Source: Armatimonadota bacterium (GTDB lineage: Bacteria > Sysuimicrobiota > Sysuimicrobiia > Sysuimicrobiales > Sysuimicrobiaceae). From it: a stretch of 64,000 nucleotides of DNA. The DNA is taken from the NCBI GenBank assembly GCA_025060455.1, contig JANXBY010000008.1, positions 19,568-83,567 of the forward strand. Reading direction: 5' to 3'. Each line of letters begins with the position of its first letter. The first letter of the stretch is position 1. Below, piece after piece: positions 59,062 to 64,000 of this stretch. The position numbers were made by a program, and so were the translations under genes. Below the pieces are notes generated by a model. That model saw only the letters and a list, made by a program, of their open reading frames with translations, was not told the origin of the DNA and ran no database searches.

Positions 59062-61730
59062 GGTGGCGCGCGTACCTCCTGGCATTCCTGGCCGCTGCGC
59101 TGGTGGTGTGGCCCACGGTGGCGCGGTGGTACACCGACTGGCTGTGGTTCGTGGAGCTGGGCTACCCCGGGGTGTTCTGGATCCCGTTCGTCTCCAGGGC
59201 AGGACTGTTCAGCTTCGTGGCCGCGGTGGTGTGGGCGGTGCTGTACATGAACCTGCGGGTGGCCATCCGGGCTCTTCCCCCGCCTACCCGCGTGGAGCTG
59301 AGGCTGGACGGCACCCGCTACGTCCCCCGCCCCGGCCTGCGCCGATGGCTCGGGGTCGGGTGTGCGGCGGCGGCCGTCCTGGCGGGGTTGGCCAGCACCG
59401 ATCGGTGGGTGTCCTTCCAGCAGTTCCTGCACGCGGTCCCCGCCGGCGAGCAGGACCCCATCTTCGGACGGGATGTGTCCTTCTACATGTTCCGGCTGCC
59501 CTTCTGGCGGTTCCTGCAGCACCTGGCGTGGGGCTGGTTGCTCGTGGCGGGCTTGGCCTGCGTAGTCGTCTATCTCGCGGCGGCCACCACACGCCCCAGC
59601 CTCCGGGGCCTGCTGCGCCTGCCCCCCAGCGCGCGAGCGCACCTCTCCCTGCTGGCAGGCCTGCTCCTCCTGGTGCGTGCCGCGGGGTTCCGGCTGGACG
59701 CGTACGAGCTGCTCACCTCCCAGCGCGGGCTGGTCTTCGGGCTCACCTACGCGGACGCCCACGCCCGCCTGCCCGCCCTGCAGCTGCTGGTGGTGCTGGC
59801 GCTGGTGTGCGCGGGTCTCCTACTGTTGAACACGTGGCTGAGGACCCTCCACTTCGCGGCCGCGGTCCTCGGGGTGATGGTGGCCAGCTGGTTCGTGGGC
59901 GTGGGGCTGGTCCCCGCGGCGGTCCAGCAGCTGGTGGTGGCGCCTGCGGAGCTCAGCCGGGAGGAGCCGTACCTGCGGGCCCACATCGACGCCACCCTGA
60001 GGGCCTACGGGCTTCACGCCGCGCGCACGATCCGGTTTGAACCTCAAGACCGGCTGCCCGCGGGTGCCGTGCAGCGCCAGCGGACGACCCTGGACAACAT
60101 CCGCCTGTGGGACTACCGGCCGCTGCTGGAGACCTTCCGCCAGCTGCAGAGCCTCCGGGCGTACTACACCTTCGCGGACGTGGACATTGACCGGTACCGG
60201 ATCGGCGGCCGCCAGCAGCAGCTCATGCTGGCGGTCCGGGAGCTGGACGCCAGCCGGCTCCCGCCCCAGGCCCGCACGTGGGTGAACCAGCACCTGGTGT
60301 ACACGCACGGGTATGGTGTGGTGGCGGCGCCTGTCCACCGCGTCTCGGAGGAGGGGCTGCCGGAGCTTTGGCTGCGCGACCTGCCGCCCCGGTGGGAGGC
60401 TCCCGAGCTGCGGGTGGACCGCCCGGAGGTGTACTTCGGCGAGCTGACCCGCACGTACGCCATCGTGAACACCCGCGTTCCGGAGTTCGACTACCCGCGG
60501 GGCGACGAAAACGTCACCACCCGGTACCAGGGGCGCGCGGGGGTTCCCCTGCGGGGCTGGCTGCGCCGCCTGGCTTTCGCCACCCGGTTCGGAGACTGGC
60601 GCATCCTCCTGTCCACGGACATCACGCCCGAAAGCCGCATCCTGTTCGCCCGCGCGGTGCCCGAGCGGGCGCGGCGGCTGGCGCCCTTCCTCCGTTACGA
60701 CCGAGACCCTTACGTGGTGGTGGCGGACGGTCGCCTGTTCTGGGTGGTGGACGCCTACACCACCACGGACCGCTACCCGTACAGCCAGCCCTTCGGGCCG
60801 TTCAACTACCTCCGCAACTCCGTGAAGGCGGTGGTAGACGCCTACCACGGGGACGTGCGCTTCTACGTGGCGGACCCCGCAGACCCCGTAATCCGGGTCT
60901 ACGACCGCATCTTCCCGGGGCTGTTCCGCCCCCTGGAGGAGCTGGAACCATCCCTGCGGTCGCACCTGCGCTACCCGGTGGACCTGTTCGAGGTGCAGGC
61001 TCAGGTGTACGCCACCTACCACATGCGGGATCCGCGGGTGTTTTACAACCGGGAGGACGTGTGGGCGGTGGCCAACGAGATCTTCGCAGACCAGCCGCAG
61101 CCGGTGGAGCCGTACTACGTGACGCTGCGCCTGCCCGGAAGCCCCTCGGAGGAGCCGGAGTTCGTCCTGATCCTCCCCATGACCCCGCAGCGCCGGGACA
61201 ACATGGTGGCGTGGCTGGCAGCGCGGAACGACCCGCCGCACCTGGGCGAGCTGTGGGTGTTCACCTTCCCCAAGGATCGCGTGGTGTTCGGCCCCATGCA
61301 GGTGGAGTCCCGCATCAACCAGGACCCGTACATCAGTCAGCAGCTGACCTTGTGGAACCAGCAGGGCTCCCGGGTGATCCGGGGCAACCTTCTGGTGGTG
61401 CCGGTGGAAGGCTCCCTACTCTACGTGGAGCCCATCTTCCTACAGGCGGAGCGCAGCCAGCTTCCCGAGCTGCGGCGGGTGGTGGTGGCCCACGGGCCGA
61501 GGGTGGCCATGGCGGCCACCCTGGACGAAGCCCTGGCGCAGGTCCTGGAGGAGAAGCCCGCCCCGCAGCCGCCGGCTCCGCCACCCGGAGGATCTCGGGA
61601 CTTGGCCGCGGAGGCGTTGCGCCGGTACCGGCAAGCCCAGGAGCTTCTACGCCGCGGCGACCTGGCGGGCTTCCAGCGGGAGCTGGAAGCGCTGGGCCGG
61701 CTGTTGGAGGAGCTGGCCGGTCGCCGCTAG
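59058..61730 (+). CDS. UPF0182 family large membrane protein
   Basis: This 890-residue protein belongs to UPF0182, known from actinobacteria, cyanobacteria and some Firmicutes and without a settled function. About seven TM helices lie in the first 300 residues, starting with RAYLLAFLAAALVVWPTVARWYTDWLWFVELGY. The family hallmarks DRWVSFQQFLHA, QDPIFGRDVSFYMFRLPF and TLDNIRLWDYRPLLETFRQLQSLRAYYTFADVDIDRY are present in pieces. A long extracytoplasmic domain follows (YSQPFGPFNYLRNSVKAVVDAYHGDV), ending in a Pro-rich linker and a coiled-coil-like tail. GTG at 59058 overlaps the upstream stop. Confidence 0.93.
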   Translation: MRWRAYLLAFLAAALVVWPTVARWYTDWLWFVELGYPGVFWIPFVSRAGLFSFVAAVVWAVLYMNLRVAIRALPPPTRVELRLDGTRYVPRPGLRRWLGVGCAAAAVLAGLASTDRWVSFQQFLHAVPAGEQDPIFGRDVSFYMFRLPFWRFLQHLAWGWLLVAGLACVVVYLAAATTRPSLRGLLRLPPSARAHLSLLAGLLLLVRAAGFRLDAYELLTSQRGLVFGLTYADAHARLPALQLLVVLALVCAGLLLLNTWLRTLHFAAAVLGVMVASWFVGVGLVPAAVQQLVVAPAELSREEPYLRAHIDATLRAYGLHAARTIRFEPQDRLPAGAVQRQRTTLDNIRLWDYRPLLETFRQLQSLRAYYTFADVDIDRYRIGGRQQQLMLAVRELDASRLPPQARTWVNQHLVYTHGYGVVAAPVHRVSEEGLPELWLRDLPPRWEAPELRVDRPEVYFGELTRTYAIVNTRVPEFDYPRGDENVTTRYQGRAGVPLRGWLRRLAFATRFGDWRILLSTDITPESRILFARAVPERARRLAPFLRYDRDPYVVVADGRLFWVVDAYTTTDRYPYSQPFGPFNYLRNSVKAVVDAYHGDVRFYVADPADPVIRVYDRIFPGLFRPLEELEPSLRSHLRYPVDLFEVQAQVYATYHMRDPRVFYNREDVWAVANEIFADQPQPVEPYYVTLRLPGSPSEEPEFVLILPMTPQRRDNMVAWLAARNDPPHLGELWVFTFPKDRVVFGPMQVESRINQDPYISQQLTLWNQQGSRVIRGNLLVVPVEGSLLYVEPIFLQAERSQLPELRRVVVAHGPRVAMAATLDEALAQVLEEKPAPQPPAPPPGGSRDLAAEALRRYRQAQELLRRGDLAGFQRELEALGRLLEELAGRR

Positions 61731-61817
61731 ACCGGGGAGAACTGCTGGCGTGACCGTCGGACACGAGGGATCGCCGCCCCCGCGGGCGAACCCTTCCCGC
61801 GAGAGGGGGTGGGAACC

Positions 61818-63434
61818 GTGCAGGCCCCGGGGCACACCATGATGCGGGTTCCTCTCACACTGCCGCACTTCCTGGAACGTGCCGCGCGGCTGTTCCCCGC
61901 GGTGGAGATCGTCTCCCGGCTCCCGGACCGTTCCCTGCACCGGTACACCTACGCGGACTTCTACCGGAGGGCACGGCGGCTGGGCGAGGCCCTGTTGCGG
62001 GAGGGACTGCGGCCTGGGGATCGGGTGGCCACCCTCATGTGGAACCACTTCGCGCACCTGGAGACGTACTTCGGGGTCCCGTGCGCGGGCGGTGTCTTAC
62101 ACACCCTCAACCTCCGGCTCCACCCCTCCGACCTTGTGTACGTGGCCCGTCATGCCCAGGACCGGTTCCTGGTAGTGGACGATGTGCTGCTGCCGCTGGC
62201 GGAGCAGGTGTGCGGGGAAGTCCCCTTCGAGTGCGTGTACGTGGTCCCGCTCACGGGACGGCCGGTGCCCACGGACTACCGCAGCTACGAAGACCTGCTG
62301 GAGTCCGCCACGGGTCACTGGGACTACCCGATCCTCGAGGAGGACGCGCCGGCGGGCATGTGCTACACCTCCGGGACCACCGGCCGTCCGAAAGGCGTTG
62401 TCTACAGCCACCGTTCCCTGGTCCTCCACACCCTGGCCGCCGCCCTCCCCGACTGCCTGGGCCTCAGTCATCAGGACGTGGTCTGCCCCGTGGTGCCCAT
62501 GTTCCACGTGAACGCGTGGGGCATCCCCTTCGTGGCGACCCTGTTGGGCTGCAAGCAGGTGTTCCCCGGCCCACACCTGGACCCCGTCAGCCTGCTGGAC
62601 TTGTTCGCGGCCGAGGGTGTGACCGTGACCGCGGGTGTCCCCACCGTATGGCTGGGCGTCCTCGATGCCCTCCGCAGGGAGCCGGACCGGTGGCGCCTCC
62701 GGCTGCGCACCGTGGTGGTAGGTGGGTCCGCGGCACCGGAATCCATGATCCGTGCCTACGACGAGCTCGGTATCGCCGTGCTGCACGCGTGGGGCATGAC
62801 GGAGATGAGCCCCTTGGGGACTGTGAGCCGGCTCAAGAGCACCCTCACGGCACTCCCGGAAGACGAGCGGTACGCCTACCGTGCCAAGCAGGGACTGCCT
62901 GCTCCCCTCGTAGAGGTCCGGGCCGTCTCCGACCGGGGAGAAGTCCCGTGGGACGGCCGCACCGTAGGCGAGCTACAGGTCCGGGGGCCGTGGGTGGCCG
63001 CGTCGTACTTCGGAGGGGAAGAACCGGACCGCTGGACGTCAGACGGGTGGTTCCGGACCGGGGACGTGGTGACCATCGACCCGGAAGGCTACGTGAAGAT
63101 CGTGGATCGTACCAAGGACCTCATCAAGTCGGGCGGGGAGTGGATCAGCTCCGTAGATCTGGAGAACGCCCTCATGGGCCATCCCGCGGTGAAGGAGGCC
63201 GCCGTCGTGGCGATTCCACACCCCCGGTGGGGCGAGAGGCCCCTGGCCGTGGTGGTCCTCCGGGAGGGGCAACACGCCGCCCCCGAGGAGCTCCGGGCGT
63301 TTCTGGCGCCCCGCTTCCCCAAATGGTGGCTTCCCGACGCCTTCGTGTTCGCGTCGGAGATCCCGAAGACCTCCGCGGGGAAGTTCCAGAAGGCGAAGCT
63401 GCGGGAGCAGTTCCGTGACTGGTCCTGGGACTGA
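61818..63434 (+). CDS. Fatty-acid/acyl-CoA ligase (AMP-forming)
   Basis: This 538-residue ANL-superfamily enzyme activates a carboxylic acid, probably medium- or long-chain, as the AMP ester then the CoA thioester. Motifs are MCYTSGTTGRPKGVVYSHRS near 181-200 (A3), VLHAWGMTEMSPLG near 318-331 (A5), DGWFRTGDVVTIDPEGYVKIVDRTKDLIKSGGEWIS (A7-A8, in pieces) and KTSAGKFQKAKLRE near 517-530 with the catalytic Lys (A10). GTG at 61818 has GAGAGGGGG 8 bases upstream; GTG at 61809 is too close. Substrate range cannot be read from the sequence, and no beta-oxidation genes are near. Confidence 0.92.
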   Translation: MQAPGHTMMRVPLTLPHFLERAARLFPAVEIVSRLPDRSLHRYTYADFYRRARRLGEALLREGLRPGDRVATLMWNHFAHLETYFGVPCAGGVLHTLNLRLHPSDLVYVARHAQDRFLVVDDVLLPLAEQVCGEVPFECVYVVPLTGRPVPTDYRSYEDLLESATGHWDYPILEEDAPAGMCYTSGTTGRPKGVVYSHRSLVLHTLAAALPDCLGLSHQDVVCPVVPMFHVNAWGIPFVATLLGCKQVFPGPHLDPVSLLDLFAAEGVTVTAGVPTVWLGVLDALRREPDRWRLRLRTVVVGGSAAPESMIRAYDELGIAVLHAWGMTEMSPLGTVSRLKSTLTALPEDERYAYRAKQGLPAPLVEVRAVSDRGEVPWDGRTVGELQVRGPWVAASYFGGEEPDRWTSDGWFRTGDVVTIDPEGYVKIVDRTKDLIKSGGEWISSVDLENALMGHPAVKEAAVVAIPHPRWGERPLAVVVLREGQHAAPEELRAFLAPRFPKWWLPDAFVFASEIPKTSAGKFQKAKLREQFRDWSWD

Positions 63435-63465
63435 ACTCGGGCGTGCTTCCCCGAAGGAAACGCGC

Positions 63466-63494
63466 GAGGGGAGAAGCCTGTAGCTTCTCCCCTC
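63466..63494. terminator. Terminator between acyl-CoA ligase and the rRNA operon
   Basis: A perfect 12-bp stem (GAGGGGAGAAGC and its complement) with loop CTGTA. On the minus strand GCGCGTTTCC follows, a short T-run, so it ends the rRNA transcript. It may also stop plus-strand transcription. Confidence 0.7.
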
Positions 63495-63501
63495 ACATGA
63501 C

Positions 63502-63619
<118 letters not shown>

Positions 63620-63763
63620 AACCGCAAAACGCAACCCCGCCGGAAGCAGGCAGCCTCAACGGACGTGCCTTGACAGAACCGCGGCTGCTTCCAGCGTGGC
63701 AAAGCTTCCGCACGCGAGAGCTGGACCGCCTGGCTCCTTTCAGCTACCCCCGAAGGGGCGCTC
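63620..63763 (-). other. 23S-5S spacer
   Basis: About 144 bases between the two rRNAs without a tRNA. It contains GGAAGCAG and CTGCTTCC as inverted arms (near 63639 and 63687) and a small CCCC/GGGG hairpin, likely processing stems. Confidence 0.6.

Positions 63764-64000
<237 letters not shown>

Noticed and set aside
63620..63763. tRNA in the 23S-5S spacer
   Set aside because: No cloverleaf can be drawn; only processing-type inverted repeats are present.

Overview
The window is about 64 kb of GC-rich bacterial chromosome, packed with housekeeping genes, with no prophage, insertion sequence, plasmid or CRISPR content. Many starts are GTG or TTG, and at least a dozen gene pairs overlap by 1-4 bases (GTGA, ATGA or TGATG). 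Several traits point to a deep-branching, monoderm-like or atypical lineage. These are a class I lysyl-tRNA synthetase, a KptA-type RNA 2'-phosphotransferase, rplU directly followed by rpmA with no prp and no L27 N-terminal extension, a UPF0182 membrane protein, a PMT-type glycosyltransferase and an F420-type (LLM) oxidoreductase. This would suit an uncultured Terrabacteria-like phylum better than Proteobacteria or classical Bacillota, but the taxonomy is my inference. The partial 23S and complete 5S rRNA genes at the right edge could settle it.

Layout: 1-5.8 kb holds folate genes (folP, ftcD), kptA, an ASCH-domain gene, pncA and ftsH. 5.8-7.6 kb holds tilS, tRNA-Met and a tiny promoter-ORF-terminator unit. 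7.6-9.9 kb is a lipid-linked glycosyl-transfer cassette (PMT, SMR-like flippase, GT2). 9.9-14.6 kb is an Fe(III) ABC importer (fbpC, fbpB, fbpA) with a DtxR-family regulator gene and two near-identical promoters whose -10 elements lie inside DtxR-like boxes. 14.7-20.9 kb holds TrpB2, a CYTH protein, an S41 protease, a SAM hydrolase and an NCS2 purine permease broken by a 77-bp partial duplication. 20.9-26.5 kb is an amino-acid operon (proC-pheA-thrC-hom-lysC) behind a T-box leader whose specifier best reads as proline. 26.5-30.2 kb is GNAT-rsfS-nadD-obg-rpmA-rplU. 30.4-38.8 kb is a GAF/HD-GYP protein convergent with an EF-G-like GTPase, a 2-hydroxyacid dehydrogenase, class I lysS, folC and folD.

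38.9-40.8 kb has an LmeA-like protein, tRNA-Gly, tRNA-Tyr, a decayed DUF488 gene and a DUF2628-like gene. 40.8-54.1 kb is a continuous 13-gene co-directional run, argC-argJ-argB-argD-argG-argH-argR-pgpH-ybeY-dgkA-hlyC-cdd-era, starting from a promoter that probably makes a leaderless argC mRNA. 54.2-63.4 kb holds maf, an LLM oxidoreductase, tRNA-Phe, tRNA-Asp, pncB, a His-rich membrane protein, a MIP18 (DUF59) protein, a hypothetical gene, UPF0182 and an acyl-CoA ligase. 63.5-64.0 kb holds 5S and the 3' end of 23S rRNA on the minus strand.

Functionally the window covers arginine (except argF and a dedicated argA), threonine, lysine, phenylalanine and proline synthesis, THF metabolism (folP, folC, folD, ftcD), NAD salvage and synthesis (pncA, pncB, nadD), ribosome assembly and tRNA processing (obg, rsfS, ybeY, era, tilS, kptA), envelope glycosylation and iron uptake. 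The most distinctive signals are regulatory: the paired iron boxes, the T-box, the leaderless argC promoter and the 14-21 codon micro-gene unit.
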